A DNA stretch of 64,000 nucleotides from Pteria penguin (GCA_035048485.1 CM068587.1:29468534-29532533), one strand, 5' to 3'. Shown: positions 1 through 11,292, counted from the stretch's first letter. The notes: generated from the sequence alone by a model not told the origin. Made by a program: numbers and translations.

Positions 1-149
1 GTAAACTAATTTTGTAGTGAAGCATTTGAATGAATCTTAAACTGATACACATAGAAAGACTCCATGTTTTCCTTGATTAAAAAGGACACTTGCAGAATGC
101 ATGAATCTTAATGTAAATATAGTAATATCCTTGATTATCTTTGTGGTTA

Positions 150-290
150 ATTGTGTGTCTGCAACCATTTCAGACTTACCATGACAAAGAAGCCTAGGTC
201 ACCAACCCCTTAAACAGGATCACCCAATACGGGATTCGAACACAAGCCACTGGCAGATAAAGGCAAGAGCTCAACAGCTATATCAGTTAT
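150..290 (-). repeat. Diverged tRNA-derived SINE (family 2)
   Basis: Read on the minus strand, this has a B-box-like GTTCGAATCCC followed by GTTTAAGGGGTTGGTGACCT. That matches the body of the full SINE family 2 copies at 31449 and 32154 (GTTTAAGAGGTTGGTAACCT), and the following TGTCATGG and CTGAAATGGTTG also correspond. The 3' tail repeat is eroded. It is an old copy, with no coding capacity. Confidence 0.6.
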
Positions 291-574
291 ATTTATACAA
301 CTATAAGTCATTGATGCTATTCGATAAACCATCTCAATCTTGCTATGCAGGATAAAACTCGACGGAAAATAAATCACACCAATCACAATGGTTATTTTCA
401 AACTTAAACGGTAAATACATGTATTATTTTTTATTCCTCCAGCAAAATAAGGAAATGAAAAACATAAACACTTGCTGATTGTCCGTAAATCTTACTGAAG
501 GCCTATGAGTCTATTTATATAAAACAATGATGACCTGCAATTTCCATAAAGAACACACCTGTATCAATCCTGAT

Positions 575-1000
575 AGCTGTTTTCCCTCAATAAAACACAA
601 TTTAATGATGACATATAGCTATCTATGAAGGAAACACTGATGACCACTAAATCTCTGTACAGAAACAATTGATCGTGGACTACAAACCTCTGTGAGGAAA
701 ACACGGATGACCACTATATCTCTATAAAGAAACACTTGATTGTGGACTGCAAACGTTCATTAACAAAACACTGATGACCACTAAATCTGTATAAAGAAAC
801 ACTTGATTGTGGATTGCAAACCTCTATCAAGAAAACACTGATGACCACTAAACCTCTAGAAAGAAACACTTGATTGTGGACTGCAAACTTCTATCAAGAA
901 AACACTGATGACAACTTAATCTCTGTAAAGAAACACATGATTGTGGACTGCAAACCTCTTTGAAGAAAACACGGATGACCAGTAAAGAACAGCCTTTAAC
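575..1000. repeat. 67-bp minisatellite, about 6 copies
   Basis: The motif ACTGATGACCACTAAA recurs with an exact 67-bp step (anchors at 641, 708, 775, 842, 909, 976). Each unit also carries AAGAAACACTTGATTGTGGA and GCAAACCTCTATCAAG. Units differ by roughly 10-20%. A looser continuation of related words runs on to about 1230, where a 36-bp repeat starts. Confidence 0.85.
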
Positions 1001-1227
1001 TGTCGTCCTTAATTTTTCTGAAAACACTTCCGATTACCTATAACTCTCTATATTATGAAGTAACCACAGATGACTGATAAATTTCCAAGAAAACACTCAC
1101 TGATCTCCTGTAAATCACTATAAACACCTATAGCCCGTAAATCTCTATAAAGTAAATCACAGGCTTACATATGAATTTAAGTCTCTAAAAGCGAGCACGG
1201 GTATGTGATACGGAGAAAACAATGATA

Positions 1228-1492
1228 TTCTATAAATCTCTATAAATACTTACTGATGAACTACAACTCGCTACGAAGCATTCACTTGTAGCCTGTAATT
1301 CTCTAGAAAGACAACACTTATTGATAGCCTGTATTTCTCTAAAAAGACAATACTTACTGATAGCCTGTAATTCTCTATAAAGACAACACTTATTGATAGC
1401 CAGTAATTCTCTAGAAAGACAACACTTACTGATAGCCTGTAAATCTCTATAAAGACAACACTTACTGATAGCTTGTAACTCTCTATAAAGAA
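1228..1492. repeat. 36-bp minisatellite, about 7 copies
   Basis: The unit is ACAACACTTACTGATAGCCT followed by GTAATTCTCTATAAAG, repeated every 36 bp. Because 36 is a multiple of three, the minus strand reads as a 12-residue repetitive ORF. That is a consequence of the repeat and does not indicate a gene. Words such as CTCTATAAAG are shared with the neighbouring 67-bp repeat, so the two arrays may have a common origin. Confidence 0.85.
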
Positions 1493-2907
1493 GAGATGCT
1501 TTACGTCGAAGTTTTAATTTCTTTTTCAAACGTGGCGACTCGTCCATTACTTAAAATTCCTACAAGCCCCACGGAGACACATTTAGTTTGACGTCTCTCC
1601 ATTACTTGTATAAATTTCATTTGTTATATTTGGGCCAGTAACTTCACACAAGCGTCGCCTCTGTTGTACTAGGTCCCCAGGAGCGCATTGCTATCGCACG
1701 AACCCGTATCCGTAAAATATTGATCCATCAACACGTGGAAATTTCTTTATATTTTTATATTACGTTAGATCAGTTCATAGCTCTATGATTCTCAATGCAT
1801 CAAACACGATAGGTATAGTGGTCTAGTCTGATTGGACAAAAGACAAATGCGAAACAATGCTTCTAAACTTTGTCATGCTACACTAGATATGCTTTACTTG
1901 TCGTCTGCGACAGACGACCTTTAGATGGTTTCTCATTTGATAACTTTATGTAACTATATCTGAAGATTACTTTAAAACTAGTGCCGGGATTTGTTTGAAT
2001 ATGTATAGGCTTTAAAGGGGTCCTTAAACTATAAGGACGATCTTAATCAACTCTACATATTAATGCATATGATAGTCCGTATCCGGTATTGAGTCCTTTA
2101 TAATTAGGGCGTTTCTTTGAGATCGAGAGAGAACATTGTTTTCTGTTCTCCTTCACACAATTAGCATTTTGACGTCCTAACAAAAGGGACAGAATCCTAG
2201 TTAACACAGGACGCAATATTTCCTCTTTGACTCCAAAGCGGAAACAATAATTCGCAAACAAAAACAAAGTTGATGGTAAAGAAATGTAGCAAAGATTTGT
2301 CCTCCATGAGTTCTTATTGTTTTGGGTTAGACTCCGGAAGAACATTGCGGAACAGGTTCTTTATTGTTGCCGGATACTAAGAACGGCATGGCTCGTATGA
2401 AACATACATTTGGGACGCTTCAAACTTTATTGGTTGCAAAATAATGCCCTCTTTCATATCTGATTAAGATGGAGATCATACTGAAGCATGCTCACAAAAC
2501 GCAGCTATGTCTTGCAGCTCAAACTCCATCAGCCCTTTCCCTTCCTTAAATGAATGTATTCCAAACCATGCTTCTCAACTAACCAAGGCTTCTGATTCTC
2601 TTCTCTAAACTTCTCAAATTTCCGGTATATCTCTCTTTGAAAACTGTAGCAAACCTGAATGCCACTAGGTTTTTCTTGTGTCGTATAGAATGATTTTTCC
2701 TCTTAAATTTAGTACATTGAGATATTTCCTCGAAAACGAAATTATTACACTTACATGATTGTAGAAAATATCCATCATGAGATGATATATCATGTATCAT
2801 AAACATTCGCCCATAGATAGAAAATCACCCTATTGATGTTTGATGCTTTTTTATTTAGTATACTTTTCCTTTACCCTGAATGTAAATTCCGGCATATGAA
2901 AAGATAG
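1493..2907. other. Unannotated intergenic sequence
   Basis: AT-rich sequence with short ORFs on both strands (longest about 100 codons at 2043-2345, minus) that show no recognisable motif or splice structure. No gene, RNA or repeat family could be supported here. Confidence 0.5.
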
Positions 2908-3022
2908 TGTCCCCTGGCAATTTTGTAATTTGAGAAATTAAAACATGAATGAATGACTATTATTAATTAAATTCCTGCAAAATGTTTTAATTTCTCAAAT
3001 TACAAATGTCAATATAGGACAA
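2908..3022. mobile_element. Small MITE-like element with 24-bp perfect inner inverted repeat
   Basis: Arms 2922-2945 and 2983-3006 are perfect reverse complements (TTTGTAATTTGAGAAATTAA plus AACA) around a 37-nt loop. Weaker symmetry extends outward to TGTCC...GGACA ends. The right half recurs near 40268-40305 (TTAATTTCTCAAATTACAAA), which shows that the unit is dispersed. No convincing target-site duplication was seen. Confidence 0.6.
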
Positions 3023-3249
3023 TTGTTTACCTTCACATTATTATATCTATGAATTATCTATTAGACAGAATATATATAGCGTAGAAAGAAAATTTGAAGG
3101 AAAGGTGAAAAATTTCAACTATTTAAAGATAAAATATGGGGGTTTTTTTTCACAAAAAGGCAATATAAAATCCATTCTATTGCTGATGACGTAGGTACAT
3201 GACCACACAAACCGGATAATTCTACAAAAGTACTAATCTTTCTTATCCA

Positions 3250-3420
3250 CAGCGTTAAGTCGGAGTATGAGACCAAGAGGCCTTGGGTTTGGGCCAGAGC
3301 GACCGGTGACCCACCATCGCCCTGACCTTCGGATGAGGCAGGTAAAACAGGCATCCCCTGTACATCAAGGTAGACATTGGCAATTCTAAGATCCCTTACT
3401 GTTACAGGCGACCCCGTCAT
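3250..3420 (+). repeat. Diverged SINE family 1 copy
   Basis: CCTTCGGATGAGGCAGGTAA, a degenerate centre and GATCCCTTACTG line up in order with the SINE 1 body (CTTTCGGATGAGACAGTAAA ... GATCCCTCACTGCTTC) seen intact at 6608-6877. The overlapping 101-codon minus-strand ORF (3115-3420) is therefore judged fortuitous. Confidence 0.5.
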
Positions 3421-4507
3421 ATCAGTTGTATCTGCTCATAGTATCAGATGACGTCACTGGGTAAGTGAAATGATCATGATGAAGTAAAAAATAAAACTAA
3501 CAATAAAACCGGGAGCGGTCTTTTTTCAAGTCACACTTCTTTGTGAAGAGAATGCATGATTTATCTCATATATATGTTCTACCAATCATATCAATTGTTA
3601 GGTATCATTTCCTTATTAACTCCCCTCCCCCTTTCCTCAAGAACAGACACACATACACACTCACACGTACTTGCACAAAGGAATATAACTTATATAACTG
3701 AATTTAAATGTACATGTATATGCATATTTTTAAGAACATTGACTGCAGTCTGTTTATTTGCCGTGTTCTAACACGATTTAACGAAGCAGAAAATTTAAAA
3801 AGATTTAATTTGCGTGAAATGATATAAACTCTTTTAGAGTATATTGGTATATTTATATACGCAAATTGGAGTTTTTGAAAGGAAACTATTGATATTCTAT
3901 TGCGATTCAGAATGGTGGAGATGTTATCGCAAAGAAAGAAAAATAAAGGAGGGTGTTCCGTAGGTAATAGATCTCTTAGACATTATAAAATGAAAACATA
4001 ACGTCACAAAAGGCATAACAAATAAGGTATTATTTTAATAAACTATTTTTAAGCAGTTTAAAAGGTTAAACAGGAGTATATGTTACTGTGATTTATGTAT
4101 ATCCACTTACGACAGTTCTTTAGGTAGAAGGACTTCAGACAATTAACCAATATTTTGCGCAGCAAATGACTCGTATGTGGTTCTATTCCTTTACTAAATT
4201 TTCAGTTACATTGAATCAGGATAATTTGCATACACACTCCGGAAACATTCGATATGGCTTGCTCATTTATTGATAGTACTGGTTTCAGAATTTTTTTTTT
4301 CAATTTATATGACGCCATGCACTTTTTGTAAACAATTACTATTTATTTTTTTTTTTTACTTTAAATTGTCGTGTACAGGTAGGGATCTGAAGGTTCAGAA
4401 TACTAAATAACATATCATAAGAATGATTCCTAAAATAAAGACCAAATAAAAATGTGTGTGTCTAATAGTCAAGCACGTGCCCTAATCCTTCATTTCATTG
4501 AATGACA
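3421..4507. other. Unannotated intergenic sequence
   Basis: AT-rich, with homopolymer T runs near 4290 and 4350. No coding, RNA or structured repeat signal was found. Confidence 0.5.
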
Positions 4508-4665
4508 AGAACCGGCGTAGCTAAATCGTTTGGGTGCTTGGCTTCGAGTTGCTTCGTTGAATAGGTCTAAATTTCTGTGCACTGCATCAGACAGGTGCCG
4601 TCACCATATAAGTGTAATAATCTTGGTTTGACGTTACACAAGAATCAAACAAACAAAAACCTCTT
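4508..4665 (+). repeat. Internally deleted SINE family 1 copy
   Basis: It starts ACCGGCGTAGCTAAATCG (A-box region), lacks the central body, and resumes with AGGTCTAAATTTCTGTG, then GCCGTCACCATATAAGTG and TTGACGTTACACAAGAATCA. That is the family 3' tail, ending in A/C-rich short repeats. Confidence 0.7.
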
Positions 4666-4739
4666 TGACTAACCACTGAGTTTCCTTTTCGTTCATATCG
4701 TCACTCTTCTCATTCGTTAAACGTGAAGCAGGCTGAGTG

Positions 4740-5062
4740 ACAAACTTACGATCAGACTAAGATTCGAACCAGGACCCTCCGTCTACCGTGCGGATGTACT
4801 GCTAAGTGAGATATTTGAACTGATATCCCATTCTGTCACACATCTCCAATCTGAAATTATCTTAATTCTCGCAAATCAAAGTCCTCCATTTATAGTACCT
4901 CCAAATAAATACTGTCAACCTTAAGTATTGATAGAACCTTCAATTCTATTACAGACCATGGTGAATAGTGGATAGCCAGACTGAGATCTGAACCAAGAAT
5001 TCTCCGGGTACCGTCACGATGCTTTACCGACTGAGCTACCTTAACCGGTATTCTGATCTGCC
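4740..5062 (-). repeat. Two tRNA-like heads of a third, short SINE-like repeat
   Basis: On the minus strand, 4978-5055 reads GGTAGCTCAGTCGGTAAAGC (A box) and then GGTTCAGATCTCAGTCTGGC (B-box-like). A second, more diverged copy lies at about 4755-4815 with CCTGGTTCGAATCTTAGTCT. Both have tRNA spacing but lack a clean acceptor stem, so they are tRNA-derived repeats rather than tRNA genes. Confidence 0.5.
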
Positions 5063-5544
5063 GTATATATTTAAAAATTAATTCAGTCTCTTTTCCCTAC
5101 ATTATTTTCTGATCAAAGAACACTTAAAATACAATCAATACTGTTACAATTTAGTAACATAATTATGAAAATTGAGTGCCTAAATGCGGCATAATGTAGG
5201 TCAATATCAATATTAAAAACATCCGATATGTATTCAATTGTGTACTGAAGTTTCCATTGAATTATCAATATTGGCAAAACCAATCGTAAATTCAAAACAT
5301 TATGGTATTTACGAATTCTTTACAGAAACGTATTGTTTGGCAATGATGAATTGTTGTACATGTATTTGTATTATAACGCTATACATGTAGTCTACACGTA
5401 TTTATAAGAAATGAAAAATAAATTGATTTATAGACATCAGTTGTTTGGTACTCGTTAGTTTGTTTGATCTGTAAATAGAACTGCGTCTCGCACTTACTCT
5501 ACTCTTAGTTACATTCAAAATATACTCCTAGACCAAATCGTCTC

Positions 5545-6336
5545 ACAGGCACTGTGTTACATGAAGTTACTTTTTAAAACTAACCCCCTTCCTTTATATA
5601 TCGTCTCGTTCCCCGTTCCCCTAAGGTAAGAAACGACAGTCAGAATGCAGCCGCTTCAACCAGTATTTCCTACAAGTTCCGATAATAATCAGAGGAAATT
5701 AAAGCACAAGCAAGTAAAATAATGTCCAACCTTTTGATATCTGTCCTCAAAAGTTCGTTTAAGCATGTTTAAAAGCGCCAACAAACGTAAATTCGAACGC
5801 CACAACTCTCGGACAGTTTCCTCGACAGTAATCTATTACAGGTTTATTTGCATAATAGGACATTACCATGTTTGCTTGAGTAATGCTAGAGAACAGTGGT
5901 TCAATGTATGGCTAAAACAAAATTAACATTAAATTTTATTCCATTTTTATGGCTTTAATATTCCCTTTTCTCACGATCTTGACAATCTTGTAATTATACT
6001 GATCTTGTCTTTTACACCCTGCCGATGTTGTATCAACATGGCGACTGGCGAGCAAACTGTCCGCGAGTCGTGCCATTCGAATTTGCGTTTGTTGGTGCCT
6101 TTAAAAATGCTTGAATGAAATTTTGAGGACAGATATCAAAAGGATAGGCATTATTTTACATGTTGATACTTTACTTTACTCTGATTTTCATCGGAACTTG
6201 TAGGAAATACTGGTTGAAGCGGCTGCATTCTGACCGTCGTTTCTTACCTTAGGGGAAAGGGGAGCGAGACGATAAATAAAAGAGGGGGGAGGGGGTTAGT
6301 TTTTAAAAGTCACTCTTTATGTAACACAGTGCCTGT
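5545..6336. mobile_element. Non-autonomous DNA transposon with ~285-bp terminal inverted repeats
   Basis: The left arm (5545 to about 5829) and right arm (about 6047 to 6336) are reverse complements with around 15% difference. Both ends carry ACAGGCACTGTGTTACAT, and shared internal words include CTAAGGTAAGAAACGAC, GCAGCCGCTTCAACCAGTAT and GATATCTGTCCTCAAAA. The flanks AATCGTCTC (5536-5544) and AATCGTCTA (6337-6345) form a 9-bp target-site duplication with one mismatch. The ~215-bp centre has no coding potential. Long arms with a 9-bp duplication fit a Mutator-like or foldback element. The superfamily is inference. Confidence 0.85.
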
Positions 6337-6429
6337 AATCGTCTATGCCGATCGACGCGCTGGTAATTTGTATTCGATGTGGTAATTACGAAAAATTCTT
6401 TGTTGTGTATATATTAAGTATTCCAAAAT

Positions 6430-6605
6430 CAGGTGGATACTTGGCTCGAAACAAAGTGGTTCCTGGTTCGAGTCCCGCAGGGGACTCGTCGGTATCCTGT
6501 ATTTCGGAAGAGACAATAAAAACCAAGGTCCCGCGTTAAGGTAGACGTGGCACAGTACATACCTCTACTGCTTCGCATGGACCCGTTGTATAGCTCTATA
6601 TTGCT
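6430..6605 (+). repeat. SINE family 1 copy, 3'-truncated
   Basis: The sequence contains CTGGTTCGAGTCCCGCAG (B box), TATTTCGGAAGAGACAATAA, GGTAGACGTGGCAC, and CTACTGCTTCGCATGGACCC. It stops before the 3' tail and abuts the next copy at 6608. Confidence 0.7.
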
Positions 6606-6607
6606 TT

Positions 6608-6877
6608 GAAACCGGCGTGGCCTAGTGGTATCGCGCTGGACTCCTAATCGGGAGGCCGGGGTTCGAGTACCGCTCTGGTCATGCGGGTGTCCTGTCTTTC
6701 GGATGAGACAGTAAAAACCGAGGCCCCGTGTCGTGGTATGCATGGCACGTTAAAGATCCCTCACTGCTTCGGGTGGGTCCGTTGCAAAGGTCAAAATTTG
6801 TATGCCCCGCAGATGCCGTCACCATATACGTGAAATATTTGTGATGTGACGTTAAACAAAAATCAATCAATCAATTA
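6608..6877 (+). repeat. SINE family 1, near full length
   Basis: The tRNA-like head contains GGCGTGGCCTAGTGGTATCG (A box) and GGGGTTCGAGTACCG (B box). The body is CTTTCGGATGAGACAGTAAA ... AAAGATCCCTCACTGCTTCG. The tail is GCCGTCACCATATACGTGAA ... GTGACGTTAAACAAAAATCA, ending in (AATC)n. Pol III transcription from the internal boxes is expected. No clear target-site duplication was found. Confidence 0.85.
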
Positions 6878-7289
6878 TATATTTCTTTGCATTGCATTAG
6901 ACAAATGCTGTCACCATATACATAATAAAAGAATCAATCAAATGTAAGTATGTATGCATCGTAAAGAAACTGTCATATGACGTACGACCAGAAGCAAATT
7001 CAGAATTGATACAAGGTACATGGGTACTGAGGAACTGACGGACGCTTCCTTTCTCTATGGGTATACATACAAAAGATTACCCTTATGCATAAACTCGACC
7101 GCGTAAATTGAAAGAAAATAAAACAAAAGAAACCAATTAAATCCATGTAATCGTCGCATAAGCTTTGCCGTGTTGGACCAACTTCAAATTCTGAAAATAT
7201 GTATACTACTTACGGCAATAAGGAAACCTAAGGAGGCCTCTGTAACAACTTCGTTCTAAGCAATAGGAAATATAGACCTATACAATTAT

Positions 7290-7445
7290 CTCATTCGGAA
7301 AAAGTGAGGATTATAGAATTATGATATCATCCCACTCGAAACAACGAGGAATGGATGCCAATGGTATTATCCCACTCGAGGCAAAGAGGGATATAGATCT
7401 ATGTAAGTTTCTCACTCGAGGCAAAAAGGAATGAAAATCTATGTA
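7290..7445. repeat. Degenerate ~50-bp tandem repeat, about 3 copies
   Basis: The phrase ATCCCACTCGAGGCAAAGAG followed by GGAT/ATAGATCTATG recurs three to four times with drifting spacing. It is too diverged for an exact period. Confidence 0.5.
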
Positions 7446-7551
7446 ACATCTGTTCTTATAGGTTTAAAAGTCAAGAGTAGAAAACCTTCAAGTACAAAGA
7501 GGACTTTTTAACACTATAAGAGGAAATCATTCACATTGAAGTATGGCGAAC

Positions 7552-7708
7552 CAGTGGCGGATTAAAAGGGGCCCAGGTCCCCCTTTCCTTTCGCCACAAG
7601 TATAAGTAAACCTTAAGATTTGGCTCCCAAAATGGCTGTGTATTTTGGGTAATACTTGACTTTCACATGTGCCCCCCCCCTTTTTTGAAAATCCTGGATC
7701 CGCCACTG
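7552..7708. mobile_element. hAT-like MITE (CAGTGGCGGAT termini)
   Basis: The left end is CAGTGGCGGATT and the right end ATCCTGGATCCGCCACTG, giving inverted termini around a G-rich left and C-rich right half. These termini are typical of short hAT-derived elements in many invertebrates. An 8-bp target-site duplication is not evident, so age or imprecise ends are possible. Confidence 0.65.
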
Positions 7709-8299
7709 GTTAACCAAGAGAAATCTAGGGTCGATAGAGCAGAACATTGTATAGATATACATCAGTATCAACTCTCAAGGGACGGTGAAGGGCGCATGTA
7801 CATCTTATAATACAAGATAAAATCTGTTTAAAAACGTCTTCTACATTTTGCAATATGAGCATTACAACCCCACCCACCCCTTTCACTCTTTCCTGAATTC
7901 CTTGATTCGAAACTGCATATGTATATGAAGAGAGATTTGGGCCATGATGGAAATGAAGAAGAACAGATTTTTTTTCATATAGAGGAACACGTGGACCGAG
8001 ACATAAATAAAGTAGAAGAACAGATGAGAAAGAGGTACCTGTTTCCAGGTGTGGATGGTGCACTTAAGAGAACACCCCTTTCCCCCTAAGTATCGTACAA
8101 CTAAATATAACATAGAACAGAAAGTACTTGTACTCCCATCAATACCCCCAACATCGCGTCGTGAAGAGATATCTGGGGTTTGAATGTATTCAGCAGATAT
8201 ACACTCTGGAGTCTTTTAAAACAATGCAATATCTTAAAAATCGTTTGGTGACAATTCTCTCTAGCCGTGGATATTATCTACCTGTCAATCAGAAAATAC

Positions 8300-8453
8300 C
8301 TGTAATCATCTGCCGCCTCTCCTCGGGTGTCGCCTCGACGTCCTGGAAAGTTATGTCCTTAATAAAGTCCTCAAATTTGTCCAGTTTATTCTGGAAGGTT
8401 CCTACGGTGTAGGGACGGGAGAGGTCCCCCGCCTGCTCCGTCAGCTCAGACAT
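8300..8453 (-). CDS. First coding exon of an unrecognised gene (51 codons plus 1 base)
   Basis: On the minus strand an ATG at 8453 opens a 51-codon frame beginning MSELTEQAGDLSRPYTVGTF. It is rich in acidic and basic residues and ends ...EERRQMIT, and the last codon is split by a donor (ACAG|GTATTT, GT at 8299-8298). The start is supported by an A at -3 and an in-frame TAA nine bases upstream. Composition is clearly less AT-rich than the surroundings. The hydrophilic peptide has no signal sequence and looks helical. Later exons should lie to the left on the minus strand or beyond the window edge, and none could be identified with confidence. The family is not recognised. The alternative is a chance ORF, which the composition, start context and donor together make less likely. 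Confidence 0.6.
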
Positions 8454-8830
8454 CGTGGATTAGGTCCACACAGTGAACATCGCTCGCAGTAACACCTGAG
8501 AATTATCAGAGGCTCGTATAGAAATCCGGGCTATCACTCAATATTCCACTCTAAGTGTTCACCGATCTACATGCAAAACACACATCATTACCTACACATA
8601 CGATCACATTGGAGTAAAGTTGACATATCGCCAATCCTGTTTACTTCATACCGAAATATGATCTATTTCATACTTCTGTCCGTTCATGTAATCAATCGTC
8701 CCGGTTTGGGTTTTACCTGTCGCACCGAGTTCCGGATTTAACGCGTCCTAGCAACCATTGTGTTGTAGAGCGTGCCATCCTTAAACGGGGGTCTCAGGGT
8801 CGCGGCGCGTAAATAAACCTACGAGAAGCA
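8454..8830 (-). promoter_or_regulatory. Putative promoter / 5' UTR of the 8300-8453 exon
   Basis: This relatively CpG-rich stretch (GTCGCACCGAG, TTAACGCGTCC, GGTCGCGGCGCG) directly upstream of the minus-strand ATG contrasts with the AT-rich surroundings. A TAGCAAC half-site resembling the right half of an RFX X-box occurs near 8749-8755. There is no TATA box at a clear distance. Promoter assignment is inference. Confidence 0.35.
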
Positions 8831-9523
8831 GTGGTTTATACAATTAAAAGGCTAACTCCAATACACACTGCCTATTGTAGGTATATTAAGACCTTATTCA
8901 TACTGTGATACTTTCTTTTGGGGATTAAAACTCCAGTTATTGCTAAAGAAGTGAAATTTTATAAATCTTTAAAAGGAAATAAGATTGGTTTTTATCTTTG
9001 ATTCGATTAAAGTCAACATTTCGATTACCATAGATGTTTAAATGTTCTTCAATATCATACGAGAATTTAACTTTCTGGACGCGATGAGTACTTGTTTGTG
9101 AAGTATGACACGTTTATATTAAGGTGTTTGCATGTTTGATACATATCGATTTCAGAACGTTGTGTATCCAAGTACTGACTTCTCAGTAAACACGAAATAA
9201 ATACAAACAATCATCTTAACATGAAATCACTGATAAAAACTTGGTGCTTCTATTCTGATGCCCTAAAGTTATTAGACATATCGATATTGGTATGTTGTGT
9301 CATTTTATCTCTTCCCTTTGACAGATAATGAACACAGCGACTCAGTAAAAACTCTTTTGATAAAGAGAAGTGAACGCTTTCACAACAAGAACGTACGTGT
9401 TTGCACAATAATTGTATGTCTTTTTAATTTTTTTTTTTTTTTTTTGATAATGGTAGCAAATCTATAAATAACTGTCTAATATCAACCATGTTTACAAAGA
9501 AGGTAGAAGTTTTTACTGCGATC
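8831..9523. other. Unannotated intergenic sequence
   Basis: AT-rich, with a poly-T run at about 9430-9445. Nothing recognisable on either strand. Confidence 0.5.
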
Positions 9524-9655
9524 AGTAACGGATTCACAAGGAGTTTGCTCATTCACCCTTTTTACAGGATACTTTGAACCTCTCTCTCTCTCTCTCTCTC
9601 CAATAAGATTGTAGTCGCCTTCACCTTTTCTCACAGTCTAGATCCGCCACAGGCG
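9524..9655. mobile_element. Diverged hAT-like MITE containing a (TC)n tract
   Basis: The ends ATCAGTAACGGATTCACAAG and TAGATCCGCCACAGG resemble the CAGTGGCGGATCC termini of the copy at 7552. A (CT)10 run lies at 9580-9600. Assignment rests on the termini only. Confidence 0.4.
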
Positions 9656-10264
9656 ATGATAGAGATATATATTTTTTATGTATGACATATCGACACGGTT
9701 ACTAATTTGATATTAAATGAATGTTGTGAGGATTTAATCAAATCAACGTGTCGTGCACTTCTACAAAAATCTTTTGTCCTGGAATGTCATTAGTTGCAAA
9801 TCTACACCCAATACATTTAAATCCCTGTCTGCTTAAAACACAATTCATTATATACTGTTCTGAATTCCAAACAGATTTTGAACATTAGTCTTTACGCCTT
9901 TGTATACAGTTTCTGTTATTATGTTACAAGAGATTTTTCCATTTCAATAAAAGGCTATAAATGGACAGGAAGCTCTATTGGCCATAAAATTGTTATATAT
10001 TTCACTTCAATTGTTAGTCAGACCGCAATTTACCGAAGATCGACTAAACCATTAGACATAGCTCTCGGAAGGGAGGGGGTTGTTGTTAGTTTTGGTGCTG
10101 TTTTTTGTTATATTTTGTTTTGTTGAAGTCAAGCCAAAATAATGGGACAAATACTCTCCGCGGCAACATGGGTTGAAACATGCAGTAATTTATCGTGAGA
10201 TACATCACTGGTGTAAGTGTAATGGATGTCCCACTCGTACATTTTGAGAAATTTACTTTGTTAA
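9656..10264. other. Unannotated intergenic sequence
   Basis: AT-rich sequence. The 82-codon + ORF at 9878 has no motif or coding composition. Confidence 0.45.
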
Positions 10265-10372
10265 ACTTCTTAACTGGACAGACGGACGGACATGGTGATT
10301 CCTATATATCCCCCAAACTTCTTAACCGGACAGACGGACGGACATGGTGGTCCCTATATATCCCCCAAACTT
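10265..10372. repeat. 52-bp direct repeat x2 with GACGGACGGACA motif
   Basis: Two adjacent copies, offset by 52 bp, contain CTTCTTAAC(T/C)GGACAGACGG and then TATATATCCCCCAAACTT. The GACGGACGGACA motif also ends dispersed repeats at 22150 and 22800, so this is probably a duplicated repeat end. Confidence 0.7.
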
Positions 10373-10539
10373 CGTTTGCAGTGGGTATATATATTATAAT
10401 TATAATTATTAAAATTACATGATGGCGTCACCTACTTGGGACAGTGTCTCATAATCTTAACTTATGCAATGGATTTACCAAAAGTATTTACGAATCGTTT
10501 ACATTTTAAAAGAATTCATAAAGTTTTATCAAAGTCGGA

Positions 10540-10665
10540 GCCGGCGTAGGTCAATCGGTTCTAAAGTGCTTATCCATCTTGGTGAACCAAGGGCTTGATC
10601 GCATTCCGCGCGACGCTTCACTGCTATACAGCCTTGGCTGGGGTCCCGATTTCAATTTCTGTCGA
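10540..10665 (+). repeat. Diverged SINE family 1-like head
   Basis: GAGCCGGCGTAGGTCAATCG resembles the SINE 1 head, and CTTCACTGCT and a GGGTCCCGATTTCAATTTCTG-like end resemble its body. It is heavily diverged, so the call is tentative. Confidence 0.35.
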
Positions 10666-10842
10666 AATTTATTCGTAATGAAAATTAATTATGAATTGGA
10701 TAGAATGTATGTGGTAATGATTTGAAAGACATTTTAAGCCATAAATCCTTGTTGATTGGTGAATGAACCTTAAGAACATAGAAACAAAGACTATTTTATT
10801 CTAGCGTACTCCTATCGGCTTTCCACAAAAGGATGTAGTGGA

Positions 10843-11170
10843 AGGTCAAAAAATGTAATACGAAAGTAACTGGTTTCACATGATTATGGCACTAACAACA
10901 CTGTACCACAGTGGACATTCAAGGACCCCTGAAATTCAGAGGTGAGACCAGGTTCCCTGGATGGCTAGCCAGTAGCCACACCCGCCGTGAATGCCCTTAC
11001 ATACAGAAGAAACAAATGTAATTCAGCACTGTATACATAAATGAAAATGAACCAACACTAGAAAGTTTCATCACTACTTAACATCAGGAAAAGAGTATAA
11101 TAAGTTAAACACTTGAGTCAAACCCTTTGCGGGGAACTTTCCAACGAGTTTCACACTGCAAAGGGAATAA
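10843..11170 (+). repeat. Dispersed repeat family A, long copy
   Basis: This ~330-bp segment (ACTGTACCACAGTGGACATT ... GACCCCTGAAATTCAGAGGT ... AACATCAGGAAAAGAGTATA ... TTGCGGGGAACTTTCC) matches the reverse complement of 39868-40190 over its whole length at roughly 80% or better. Fragments recur at 11187, 47165 and 48100. No ORF or terminal repeats were seen, and the class is unknown. Confidence 0.75.
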
Positions 11171-11186
11171 GTGTGACATTAATGCA

Positions 11187-11292
11187 AAATACGAAAGTAA
11201 CTGGTGTCAAGTGAGTATGGCACTAACTACAATGTACCACAGCGGACATTCTCGGACCCCTGAAATTCAGAGAAGAGACCAGACCTGTGTCC
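11187..11292 (+). repeat. Dispersed repeat family A, 5' fragment
   Basis: It repeats the first ~105 bp of the 10843 copy (CGAAAGTAACTGGTGTCAAG ... GACCCCTGAAATTCAGAGAA) and then breaks into family B sequence. Confidence 0.7.

Noticed and set aside
575..1000. Hammerhead ribozyme (CTGATGA ... GAAA in each 67-bp unit)
   Set aside because: The core words are present, but the sequence between them cannot form stem II and the flanks do not pair as stems I and III.
5113..5295. 60-codon minus ORF and similar short ORFs elsewhere
   Set aside because: AT-rich chance ORFs without start context, motifs or repeat support.
7200..7250. Possible second exon of the 8300-8453 gene (minus strand, ends at GTAAGT)
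   Set aside because: The frame is open for only ~40 bases and the acceptor is weak. It cannot be told apart from chance without transcript data.
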